DNA from: Chitinispirillaceae bacterium
Lineage (GTDB): Bacteria > Fibrobacterota > Chitinivibrionia > Chitinivibrionales > Chitinispirillaceae
Length of the DNA stretch: 64,000 nt
Reading direction: 5' to 3'
Assembly (NCBI GenBank): GCA_016932075.1
Contig: JAFGDP010000123.1
Location: 16,573 to 80,572 of the forward strand
In this document: in pieces, positions 17,317 to 25,182 of the stretch
How the letters are laid out: each line of letters begins with the position of its first letter
Numbering within the stretch: position 1 is the first letter of the stretch
The notes under the pieces: model-generated
The model's database searches: none
Told to the model about the DNA's origin: nothing
Seen by the model: only the letters and a program-made list of their open reading frames with translations
Position numbers and translations under genes: made by a program

Positions 17317-18447
17317 ATGTACACCTGCGTCCGCGTTACCATCATGCTTTCAGTCGTACTTGCCGGAACGTCGATTGCCGCCCCGGTCGGCGCGGTCCTC
17401 TACCGGGAAGGAAGTCCGGTGCATCACGCCCGCTATAAAGTGCCGGCGGACGCCGCGCACCACTATTTCGGATACCTTGAAGGGCCGGCGTGGGAAAACA
17501 GGTACGTCGCCTACAGGGTCTATGTCGACAAGGACAACCGCAACGCGATTGATTTTGTCTCGAAATATCAACCCGGACCGATCCTGCACTACTTTGACGA
17601 CCCCACCGTGGATGAACATACCAATTTTTCCTGGGGAACCGATTGCTTCAGCGTCAGCTCCACCATGGGTCTTGGTCATTTCCGGTTGTTTTACAATAAC
17701 CAGTGGTTGAATCCGCAACTGGGCTCGAACCTGGACAGCATGGTTATTTCGATACTCGATTCGTCAACGCAGACGCCAAAGGCTTCCATCGTATTTTACG
17801 GGTGGAATATCGGGTCCGGTTCCAAAGTCACCGTTACCTGGATAATGAGTACGTCCCTGAATGAGCGGCCCGCTCATTTTGATCTCACGATCGAGGGCAA
17901 CTACACCGGCAAGGTCGTCGTCGGCATGGTCAACAACAACAAAAGAAATCATCCGGTGACGCTTATCAGGGATTCTACGAAGGCGCTGCTTGCGACCATC
18001 GGCAAACAGGGAGCGGTGGGCGAAGGTTTTACCGACACCCTGCTTCTCGCCGTATTTGCCCATAGGAGCTATTTTTCGTCGTTTGCCGATGATGCACAGA
18101 ATTACGGCATGGTTCTCACGCCTGATGCCGGGAAAAAAGTGACATGGTCGATCGCTTCCTGCTGGGCAAAGGAAACCGATCCGATTTTCAGAAATCCCAA
18201 CTGGCAGGACCTGCTGTTCCCGCAAACCGGCATTCAGAATGAGACCGGACGACTCTCCCCGTCAACAGGCAATACAATCCGGTCAATAAAAACAGATGCA
18301 CATTATCAACTCTATTCTCTTTCCGGCAAAAAACTCACAGCACGATACCAAACCAACGGGATACGCTCCCACCTTCCTTCTGGTCTCTATTTTGTCCGCG
18401 ATCCTTCCGGCCTGCTGGTGAAGAGAATAAGCTACGGATCAGAATAA
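17317..18447 (+). CDS. secreted DUF4861-type protein with C-terminal sorting-like domain
   Basis: From ATG 17317 the protein has 376 residues, starting with a signal peptide that ends near AGTSIAAP. The body contains GPAWENRYVAYRVYVD followed by RNAIDFVSK, the signature I associate with DUF4861 proteins of polysaccharide-degrading bacteria. The last 50 residues (YQLYSLSGKKLTARY..., LPSGLYFVRDPSGL) form a sorting-like beta domain. GGGAG lies 6 bp ahead of the ATG. An upstream in-frame codon at 17215 would put the candidate promoter inside the gene, so it is rejected. The biochemical activity of DUF4861 is unknown to me, and a carbohydrate role is an inference. Confidence 0.8.
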   Translation: MYTCVRVTIMLSVVLAGTSIAAPVGAVLYREGSPVHHARYKVPADAAHHYFGYLEGPAWENRYVAYRVYVDKDNRNAIDFVSKYQPGPILHYFDDPTVDEHTNFSWGTDCFSVSSTMGLGHFRLFYNNQWLNPQLGSNLDSMVISILDSSTQTPKASIVFYGWNIGSGSKVTVTWIMSTSLNERPAHFDLTIEGNYTGKVVVGMVNNNKRNHPVTLIRDSTKALLATIGKQGAVGEGFTDTLLLAVFAHRSYFSSFADDAQNYGMVLTPDAGKKVTWSIASCWAKETDPIFRNPNWQDLLFPQTGIQNETGRLSPSTGNTIRSIKTDAHYQLYSLSGKKLTARYQTNGIRSHLPSGLYFVRDPSGLLVKRISYGSE

Positions 18448-18456
18448 GGAGGGACC

Positions 18457-18474
18457 ATGTATTCAATGCCCTGA
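18457..18474 (+). other. five-codon mini-ORF with a strong ribosome binding site
   Basis: Directly after the DUF4861 stop, AAGGAGGG is followed 3 bp later by ATG and the codons for MYSMP, then TGA. The signal is as strong as those of real genes nearby and looks like the GGAGGGACCATG at the GH31 start. It could be the remnant start of a decayed gene or a chance reuse of the stop region. Its frame closes again by TAA and TGA before the downstream repeat. Confidence 0.3.
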
Positions 18475-18508
18475 ATCGGGAAGCACCCTGTTCAATCCCT
18501 GCAACCCT

Positions 18509-18853
18509 TTGATTTATATCGTCCTCACTAATCACCGGGCCGTGCGCACAAACAATGACGCCGTGCGTTGTAAGCAGGAAGGCGTGCGATGTTTGCGGGA
18601 GACCGTGCGAAGCAGGCCGGAAGCCCTCCGTTCATTACAGGATACCGTCGGTTCTTCGCAGGATATCATCCATCATTCGCGGGATATGGTCCGTTCTTCG
18701 CGGGAAACCCTCCGTCCTTTACGGGATACCATTCGTCCTTTGCGGGATGCCCTTTGTTTTTTGCCGGATACCGCCCGTCCTTCGCAGGAAGCCGCCCGTT
18801 CCTTACGGGATACCGTCCGTTCTCGGCGGGATACCCTGCAGCGTAAGCCGTAA
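18509..18853 (+). CDS. possible heptad-repeat protein encoded by the 21-bp repeats
   Basis: One plus-strand frame stays open across all fifteen repeat units. It would encode about 114 residues of a heptad of the type L-R-D-T-V-R-S (D/E at one site, V/L/I at another, Arg at a third). In the first four units the Arg codons are CGC, CGT, CGA and CGA, a synonymous pattern that favours this frame. The only start visible is a TTG without a ribosome binding site, so expression is doubtful. A coiled-coil or basic amphipathic product would be expected. Confidence 0.25.
   Translation: MIYIVLTNHRAVRTNNDAVRCKQEGVRCLRETVRSRPEALRSLQDTVGSSQDIIHHSRDMVRSSRETLRPLRDTIRPLRDALCFLPDTARPSQEAARSLRDTVRSRRDTLQRKP
18535..18843. 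repeat. degenerate 21-bp tandem repeat, about 15 units
   Basis: Fourteen full units and one partial unit of 21 bp follow without spacers. Most begin GGATACCGTCCG and end TTCGCG or TTTACG. Units from 18619 onwards start with an invariant GGA, and units before 18619 are more diverged. Because 21 is a multiple of three, all three plus frames and at least one minus frame read as heptapeptide repeats (for example GYRPSFA or RDTVRSL types). The array lies in the 445-bp gap between the convergent DUF4861 and helicase genes. The rest of the gap, apart from the mini-ORF, shows nothing I can name. Confidence 0.9.
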
Positions 18854-18892
18854 AGCCGGCAGCGTATATCGAAAGTCTGGGGAAATACCCCT

Positions 18893-20938
18893 TTACCCGA
18901 CCTCCAGCTGCGCCTGGGCGTCCACAACGTCCCTGTTTACAAGCTCAAGGGCCTGGTGCATCCGTTCCGAAATCACCGGATCAGGAACACGGTCGCGCAG
19001 CGTGCGCAGCAGCTGTATGGTCATGCGCAACAACCGCACCAGATCGCCTTCCGGCACGCCAAAGGCAAGCAGTTCCGCCAGTGAGCATCCGGACGCCCAC
19101 GCATAGACCGGCGCTGCAAGAGAAAAATCCATTTCACGTATGGGCGTGATTATGTTGTGGCGGATCTCCTTGGCGCGCAGCCTGTGTATCACCTTTTCGG
19201 CCTCGAAACGCAGCCGCACCGACATCGGCTTCATTGCCGCCTTGCGGCTGCGCGACTCCTCGGTGACGATCGCGGCCAGGACCACCGGAAGCTGCTGAAT
19301 CGTGCATTCATCGAAACTCCGCGAACAGTACAACTCCGCCGCCTGAATCTCATAGCCGCTGACGGCGGCCGCCAGCTTTCCTTTTTCGGTGAGCGTCATG
19401 CCGTCGAGGAAACCGGCCGACTGGAGGAAAGCGATCCGGTTGCGTATCTGCCGCTCCTCTTTCTGATACTGTTTGGTGATTGAAAAAAAGCCCTTTTTGA
19501 AATTGTGAAAACTGCGGCGGAACAGGTCGAACGCCCCTTCCCCCAGACGGCTGTACAGGTTGAGGATGGTGGAATACGACGCAAAAAAGCGGCTCCAGAT
19601 GCGTTCGTTTTCGCCGTACAGCAGCCGCTCGAGATGTCGCGGGTCGGTCGCCTCGGGGATGACGAGCGAATACACGTACCCCTCCTCGTCCATGCCCCTC
19701 CGGCCTGCCCTGCCCGCCATCTGGTGGTACTCTCTTGTCATGAGATAATTGAACTGGACGCCGTCGAACTTCTCCAGCTCGTCGAAAATGACCGCGCTCG
19801 CCGGCATGTTGATGCCGAGCGCGAACGTCTCGGTGCAGAACAGGAGCTTGATCAGGCCGGCGGTAAAGAGCCGTTCCACGATCTCCTTTGCCGCAGGGAG
19901 GATACCGGCATGATGAAATGCGACCCCTGACTCCCAGAGGCCGCGCAGTCTCCCGATCCGGTCATACCCGCCAAGCTGATACTGCTCGATGAGTTCGTCC
20001 ACCAGTGCGACCGCCTGTTCCTTTTCACCGCCATGCAAAAGATGGCGCTGGCTGTGCAGCTCGGCGTTCCGCTCGCACGCTCTGCGGTTGAAACAGAAGT
20101 ACAGAGCGGGGACCTGTCCCTGGCGCAGTACCAGTTCGATAATCTGGCGCGACGACGGTTTATGCCGCAGGAATTTTTTCCGCTCATGTGGATTGGCCCG
20201 GTATTTACGCTTGATGCTTTTGAGGTTCAGTATGCCGAATTTCGGGTGGTAGAAATAATGGCGCAGCGGCACGGGCCGGTGACGCTCCTCGATCACATGG
20301 AACGGCGCCTGTCGGACGCTCGACATCCAGGCAGAAAGCTCACGGATATTGGGAACCGTGGCGCTGAGACACATGAAGGAGATGTCGGTCGGCGCAAGGA
20401 TGATGCTTTCCTCCCACACGGTGCCTCGTTCCGGGTCGTCAAGATAATGGATCTCGTCGAAAATAGCGTACCGGACGTTCTGCAGGCGCATCGAGTCCTC
20501 AAGAATGAGGTTCCGGAAGATTTCGGTCGTCATGATCAGGAGACGGCCTTCCGGATTGATCGTGACGTCGCCGGTCTGGATGCCAACGGCGTCATCGCCG
20601 AACCGTTTGCGGAAATCGCGGTACTTCTGGTTGGAGAGCGCCTTGATCGGCGCGGTATAAACCGCCCGCCTGCCCGAACGGATCGAGACCTCGACGGCAT
20701 ATTCAGCGAGGAGCGTTTTTCCGCATCCGGTCGGCGCCGCGACGACGAGCGATTCACCCTTATCAACTATCGAAAAGGCCCTCTCCTGAAACGGATCGAG
20801 TTCGAAGCCCAGATATCTCACGGTCGGATACGGTTGATTGAATTGAAGATGACTTGATCCATGTCTGAAGGTAAAATAGATTAAAGCGGGCGAGGGAAGC
20901 GCATACGGCGCAGAGGGACGAGAAAGGAATCGATCCAT
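18893..20938 (-). CDS. Ski2-like DExH-box RNA helicase
   Basis: A 681-residue superfamily 2 helicase. Walker A APTGCGKT is at 68-75, motif Ia TAPIKALSNQKY follows, and the DEIH box is at 161-164. SAT is in CLSATVPN, and motif VI is QMAGRAGRRG. The region between, including FCTETFALGINMPA, is diagnostic for the Ski2/Mtr4/HelY branch. A helical C-terminal domain of about 200 residues follows. These enzymes unwind RNA during decay or processing, but a partner is not visible. The only suitable start is the ATG at 20938, whose bases overlap the ATG of the divergent glycosyltransferase. I see no good ribosome binding site for it. Confidence 0.92.
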   Translation of the reverse strand: MDRFLSRPSAPYALPSPALIYFTFRHGSSHLQFNQPYPTVRYLGFELDPFQERAFSIVDKGESLVVAAPTGCGKTLLAEYAVEVSIRSGRRAVYTAPIKALSNQKYRDFRKRFGDDAVGIQTGDVTINPEGRLLIMTTEIFRNLILEDSMRLQNVRYAIFDEIHYLDDPERGTVWEESIILAPTDISFMCLSATVPNIRELSAWMSSVRQAPFHVIEERHRPVPLRHYFYHPKFGILNLKSIKRKYRANPHERKKFLRHKPSSRQIIELVLRQGQVPALYFCFNRRACERNAELHSQRHLLHGGEKEQAVALVDELIEQYQLGGYDRIGRLRGLWESGVAFHHAGILPAAKEIVERLFTAGLIKLLFCTETFALGINMPASAVIFDELEKFDGVQFNYLMTREYHQMAGRAGRRGMDEEGYVYSLVIPEATDPRHLERLLYGENERIWSRFFASYSTILNLYSRLGEGAFDLFRRSFHNFKKGFFSITKQYQKEERQIRNRIAFLQSAGFLDGMTLTEKGKLAAAVSGYEIQAAELYCSRSFDECTIQQLPVVLAAIVTEESRSRKAAMKPMSVRLRFEAEKVIHRLRAKEIRHNIITPIREMDFSLAAPVYAWASGCSLAELLAFGVPEGDLVRLLRMTIQLLRTLRDRVPDPVISERMHQALELVNRDVVDAQAQLEVG

Positions 20939-22007
20939 GCATGCGGCATTCACGACTGCGGCGCGGTACGGTGCTAAGAAGGCGCTCAGGATTGCAGCGC
21001 GCGCCAGCCGGAAACGGCGCTGTCGCGCGCCCCGCTCAATCGGGTATCTGGTTGCGGGAGGCATGGGTGACGGCATCATGACGCTTCCCGCGCTCGCCTT
21101 CCTGAAAAAAAACGTGCCCGGCGCACGCATCGACGTGTACGTGCCGCAGAACCTGCAACAGCTTCTTCGCAGACTCATGCAGCCGTTTACCGTCCTTCCC
21201 TTTTCCGCTGGTGCAGCGTTGTTACGGGCCGCGACCGGCCGCGCCTATGATCTGACGTGCTCCAATACGATTGCGGCGTTTCGTGTGGCGTACGAAGTCC
21301 ATGCGCGCCTTGCCGGCAGATACGCCGCCGGATTCAGGTATCCTGAGGACAAGCCCCGAGACAGGCTCTATGACTATTCTCTGGCGATCGAAGAAAACCA
21401 GCATGACAGCGATCAGAACCTGACGCTTGCGGCAGGTGCGCTCGGACTCCCTTTTGAAGAACCGGACCGGTATTACCCCACGCTGGATTTTGCAGGTCCG
21501 GCCCCTGCTACTGCCACGCAAACGGTCGTCATCCATCCGGGCGCGGGAAGAGAATACCGCCACAAGCAATGGCCGTCCGAGCGTTACCAGGAAATCATCA
21601 GACGGTTGTTGCTGAAAAAGCACGCGGTCACCGTTCTCTTAGGTCCGGATGACGCGCATCTCTTTTCTCTTTTTTCGGCGATGCACGGCACGCATATCTG
21701 CCATTCCATCGGTCCTGACCCGCTCTTCAAAACGCTTTCGTCATGCAGGCTTTTTATCGGCAATGATTCCGGCCCGGCCCATTGTGCCGCGCTGTTCGGT
21801 ATTCCGACTATCGTACTGTTCGGACCGACAAGCGCGGCGCGGAACGCACCGCGCGGCAGTGAGTCCCTCGCGATTGAAGGCATGCTTCCCTGTTCTCCCT
21901 GCCATTTCAGGAGCGCACCCTGCGGCGACAATCAGTGCCTTAAATCAATTCAGGTCGACCAGGTGTGGAATTCCATCGAGGAAATCCTCAAGCGTACCGG
22001 CATGTAA
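20937..22007 (+). CDS. glycosyltransferase family 9 (heptosyltransferase-like)
   Basis: GT9 enzymes add heptose or similar sugars to lipopolysaccharide core or other glycans. The 356-residue product has the N-terminal fold with GGMGDGIMTLPAL near residue 40, VIHPGAG at the domain junction, and the C-terminal donor site FIGNDSGPAHCAALFGIPTI followed by VLFGPT. A Cys-rich end (CSPCHFRSAPCGDNQCL) is common in this family. AAAGGA lies 8 bp ahead of the ATG. The first 35 residues are very basic and exceed the family's usual N-terminus, so a later start is possible. It converges with a GT4 gene 11 bp away. Confidence 0.9.
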   Translation: MHAAFTTAARYGAKKALRIAARASRKRRCRAPRSIGYLVAGGMGDGIMTLPALAFLKKNVPGARIDVYVPQNLQQLLRRLMQPFTVLPFSAGAALLRAATGRAYDLTCSNTIAAFRVAYEVHARLAGRYAAGFRYPEDKPRDRLYDYSLAIEENQHDSDQNLTLAAGALGLPFEEPDRYYPTLDFAGPAPATATQTVVIHPGAGREYRHKQWPSERYQEIIRRLLLKKHAVTVLLGPDDAHLFSLFSAMHGTHICHSIGPDPLFKTLSSCRLFIGNDSGPAHCAALFGIPTIVLFGPTSAARNAPRGSESLAIEGMLPCSPCHFRSAPCGDNQCLKSIQVDQVWNSIEEILKRTGM

Positions 22008-22018
22008 GGCGCAAAGCG

Positions 22019-23134
22019 TCACGTTCTTCCCGAGAGTTCATCGTAGAGATCGAGCACGAGTGCGGCAGCATCATTCCAGGTCCTGCGACGGGCATGCGCC
22101 TTTCCTTTCTGCGAAAGCTCGCTGCGCAACGCATCGTTTTGGAGAAGGCGCCGGGCCGCGTCTGCCATGCCGGCGGTATCCCCGGGATGGCAATACAGCG
22201 CCGCATCGCCGCCGGCTTCGGGCAGCGAGGTGCTGTTTGAAGCAATGACCGGGGCGCCGCAGTACATGGCTTCGAGTACCGGCAGGCCGAATCCCTCAAG
22301 CCGCGAGGGAATGAGAAACAGCGTACAGAGCGCATAGTTGGATACCAGCTGATCAGTGGTCACGCTGCCCGTGAATATGATACGATCGCGATACCGGCTC
22401 GCACGGCAGGACCGTTTGACCGCATCCGTCTGCTTTTCGAGCGCACCGATGACCCTGAGGGTTCCGGCAAATCCGTCCTCGCAGAGCCGTTCGAACACCG
22501 CGACCGCCGCGCCGATGTTTTTATTTTCCGTTTCCCCCAACGTCAGAAGGTAGGGCTCAGCAGGCGCATGGGACAAAGGAAAACAGGCGTCATACGCCCT
22601 GGCGACCGCCTCGTCGACGGCCAGGGGCAGCACGCGGATCTTGTTTTCTTTTATATGCAGCCGCGCAACAAGGTCATCTTTGACAAAACGTGATATAGTG
22701 ATCACCCGGTCCGCCCGCCGCACGGCCACCCGCTGAATCCAGAACGACTTCATTTTCGTATGCGACTTGAGCGCAGAAAGATGAAGCGGATTAAGGTCGT
22801 AGACGGTGGCAATGCTTTTGGCGCCGCATACCAGAGGAAACCCGATCTCCCGAAGCAAGCCGAGGCTCACGGTCGCATGGAAAATGTCTGCTTTCATGCT
22901 TCTCAAATCAAACGGCCATCTGAGCTGCTCGTGCAGCCAGTCATGCGTTTGGGGCCGCCTGAGTATAACGTACCTGCCGCAGCGCAGGGGGGGCGACGGC
23001 GCGCTGCCGCACAGGATGATCGACGACGAATAGCGCGATTTGACAAGACAAGAAAGCAGGTTGCGGACGACCGTGCCGACGCCGCGGTCCGCGTACCGGT
23101 TCTGAAGGGGTCTGCAGTCGATAGCGATGTTCAT
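22019..23134 (-). CDS. glycosyltransferase family 4
   Basis: The 371-residue protein begins MNIAIDCRPL and has RGVGTVVRNLL for the acceptor domain. The C-terminal GT4 signature SRLEGFGLPVLEAMYCGAPVIAS includes the donor-contacting Glu residues, and LPEAGGDAALYCHPGD follows. It probably transfers a sugar in envelope polysaccharide synthesis, though the substrate cannot be read. A GTG three codons upstream is an alternative start. Neither has a clear ribosome binding site. It lies convergent to the GT9 gene and downstream of selB. Confidence 0.88.
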   Translation of the reverse strand: MNIAIDCRPLQNRYADRGVGTVVRNLLSCLVKSRYSSSIILCGSAPSPPLRCGRYVILRRPQTHDWLHEQLRWPFDLRSMKADIFHATVSLGLLREIGFPLVCGAKSIATVYDLNPLHLSALKSHTKMKSFWIQRVAVRRADRVITISRFVKDDLVARLHIKENKIRVLPLAVDEAVARAYDACFPLSHAPAEPYLLTLGETENKNIGAAVAVFERLCEDGFAGTLRVIGALEKQTDAVKRSCRASRYRDRIIFTGSVTTDQLVSNYALCTLFLIPSRLEGFGLPVLEAMYCGAPVIASNSTSLPEAGGDAALYCHPGDTAGMADAARRLLQNDALRSELSQKGKAHARRRTWNDAAALVLDLYDELSGRT

Positions 23135-23229
23135 ACCCGACACGAAAAATAATGGTTTGTCTTAGCAAAAAGCATCCGGCTTGTTCAGGTAGAAAAACAG
23201 AGGCGTATGTGCACGGAAGACAAAACGGG

Positions 23230-25182
23230 CTATCCCGGCATGGCTGCTTTTTCCCTGCCGCGATCAGTCAGTATGCGGACATCGCCGGTGCGTTGGATGA
23301 TTCCTTCGCTTTCAAAAAGGGAAAACAGCGAAAGTGCTACCTTGCGGTTTGCAGCAATGAGATCGCGGAACTGCGCGACCGTAAGCCCCTGCGGTGCTTC
23401 CCCGAGAGCCTTCAGGAGTTGTGCACGGAACGTATCAACCAGTGCGCCATCGATAAAATTTCCTTCAATGGCATACGCACGACCGCGGCCTATGAGATGA
23501 TGGACGATCTGACGCAGGGTCCTTTCGTCAATTCCACGCTTTGCCGCCCGGGAGGACAAATCCGCCAGAGAAAACAGGTGTATGCCGTCCTCTTTAAGGT
23601 CATTCTCGACCGAAGCGATTCGCCCTTCAAGCTCTTTCGAAATCACCACAGCATGTGACGCGAGCACCCAGGAGTACCCGACCTGCTTGAGCACTCCCCT
23701 CTGACGAAGCTGCTCAAGCATATACTTGAGCAGGAGCTCTTCATCACCTCTGTTCCTGATACCCACGGCGCCACGAAGCTCTTCGACGGTTTTCCCTGTT
23801 GCAAGCAGCGGATGGTCGCGATGATGTGCCTCAAGTATCTTCTGCACCCGGAGTTCCAGAAGATCGACCGCCTCTTTTAGCACAAAATAGCAAGCCTTTT
23901 CCTGGCCGATACGGACAACCGTCACCTCGGCAGGAAGCGCCGGTATTTCATCAACCAGTTCCTCCGGTGTCAGGTTGAGACGGTCTGCCAGCCGGACCAG
24001 AGAGACTCCGAGCGACGACTTCCGCACTTCCGCGGTAATGAGCTCTCCCCTGCTGCCGGAAACAAGCCGCTGCAGCCTGATTTTCAGATCAGCGGTCCGC
24101 CGTCGGTGATGCAGGGGAGCTGCGTCGATAACAACACCTCCGCCTATCGTCCTGTCACCCGAGGTGCTTCTGAGAACAAAACGATCGCCATACTGCGCCA
24201 CACAGGAAACAGGGAATTGAACCTGCGTTAGTGCCCTGTTACCCGGGGCAAGCGAATCGCAGTCGAGAAGGTGAATCCGTACCTGCGCTTCAAAGGTCCC
24301 CATGAGAAACAGCGCAGTGGACCAGAGCCCTCTCTTCGTATTTCCTTCGAACAGCTCCAGATGTCCATCAATGAGGTTCGTGGTGCGGAGCTGCCGGCTC
24401 GCGATCATCATGCCCCGTTCAAACTCATCGCGCGAAAGACCAGCCACATTGAGTGATGCGCGGTCCCCCGCCCGCACCTCATCAGCCGCCGCGCCGTACC
24501 GTTCGATCCGCCGGATCCGCACTTCCCTGCCATACGGCATGAGAAAAGCAGTCGAACCTGCCGTGATAGACCCGCCAAGCACTGAACCGTTTACCACGGT
24601 ACCGAATCCACTCACCGTAAATATCCTGTCGATATACATACGAAACAGTGCTCCCACCGGACGTTCGGATGCCGCGGCGGCAACTGCTGAAAGCGCCTCG
24701 CGCAATGGGGCGAGCCCCTCCCCGGTCACTGCCGACACTTGCACAATCGGGCACCCTTCCAGAAACGTGCCGGCCACGAACTCGACTGTCTCTTCGGCGC
24801 ACAGCGCCACAACGTCGGGCGGAGCAAGGTCAATCCGCGTCAGTGCAACGACACCGGTCCTAATGCCCAAAAGGTCCATGATGCGGACATGCTCCCGCGT
24901 CTGTGGCATGATGCCGCTGTCGGCAGCAATGACCAGCAGTGCAAGGTCGATGCCCATTGCGCCACTCACCATGGTATGAATAAAATCACGGTGGCCGGGG
25001 ACGTCGATGATGCCGATAGTGTCGCCTGAAGCAAGGGCAATATGGGCAAAACCGAGGTTGATGGTAATGCCGCGCTGTTTTTCCTCCTTGTGCGTATCGC
25101 AATCAATGCCGGTCAGCGCCTTGACAAGAGCGGTCTTCCCGTGGTCAACATGCCCTGCGGTACCGAGGATCAGGTGCTTCAC
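23230..25182 (-). CDS. selB: selenocysteine-specific elongation factor SelB
   Basis: SelB delivers Sec-tRNA to UGA codons with a SECIS hairpin. The 650-residue protein has the G domain (GHVDHGKT at 10-17, DVPGHRDF, TRIDL) and the EF-Tu-like beta domains. About 270 further residues contain the winged-helix modules that bind SECIS RNA (for example LRQIVHHLIGRG, LTVAQFRDLIAANRKVA). The GTG start overlaps the selA stop by 4 bp. It ends the selC-selA-selB locus, and a weak CGGG/CCCG hairpin with four T overlaps its stop. Confidence 0.97.
   Translation of the reverse strand: MKHLILGTAGHVDHGKTALVKALTGIDCDTHKEEKQRGITINLGFAHIALASGDTIGIIDVPGHRDFIHTMVSGAMGIDLALLVIAADSGIMPQTREHVRIMDLLGIRTGVVALTRIDLAPPDVVALCAEETVEFVAGTFLEGCPIVQVSAVTGEGLAPLREALSAVAAAASERPVGALFRMYIDRIFTVSGFGTVVNGSVLGGSITAGSTAFLMPYGREVRIRRIERYGAAADEVRAGDRASLNVAGLSRDEFERGMMIASRQLRTTNLIDGHLELFEGNTKRGLWSTALFLMGTFEAQVRIHLLDCDSLAPGNRALTQVQFPVSCVAQYGDRFVLRSTSGDRTIGGGVVIDAAPLHHRRRTADLKIRLQRLVSGSRGELITAEVRKSSLGVSLVRLADRLNLTPEELVDEIPALPAEVTVVRIGQEKACYFVLKEAVDLLELRVQKILEAHHRDHPLLATGKTVEELRGAVGIRNRGDEELLLKYMLEQLRQRGVLKQVGYSWVLASHAVVISKELEGRIASVENDLKEDGIHLFSLADLSSRAAKRGIDERTLRQIVHHLIGRGRAYAIEGNFIDGALVDTFRAQLLKALGEAPQGLTVAQFRDLIAANRKVALSLFSLFESEGIIQRTGDVRILTDRGREKAAMPG

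Noticed and set aside
18457..18528. UGA at codon 6 of the mini-ORF as a selenocysteine codon
   Set aside because: The genome encodes Sec machinery, but the frame ends again by TAA after 18 more codons and I see no SECIS hairpin or selenoprotein family.
18535..18843. CRISPR array
   Set aside because: The 21-bp units are contiguous, have no unique spacers, and lack a leader or cas genes. The array is a degenerate tandem repeat.
20033..20857. Plus-strand frame of 274 codons
   Set aside because: It lies opposite the helicase motifs Walker A to VI and shows no family pattern.
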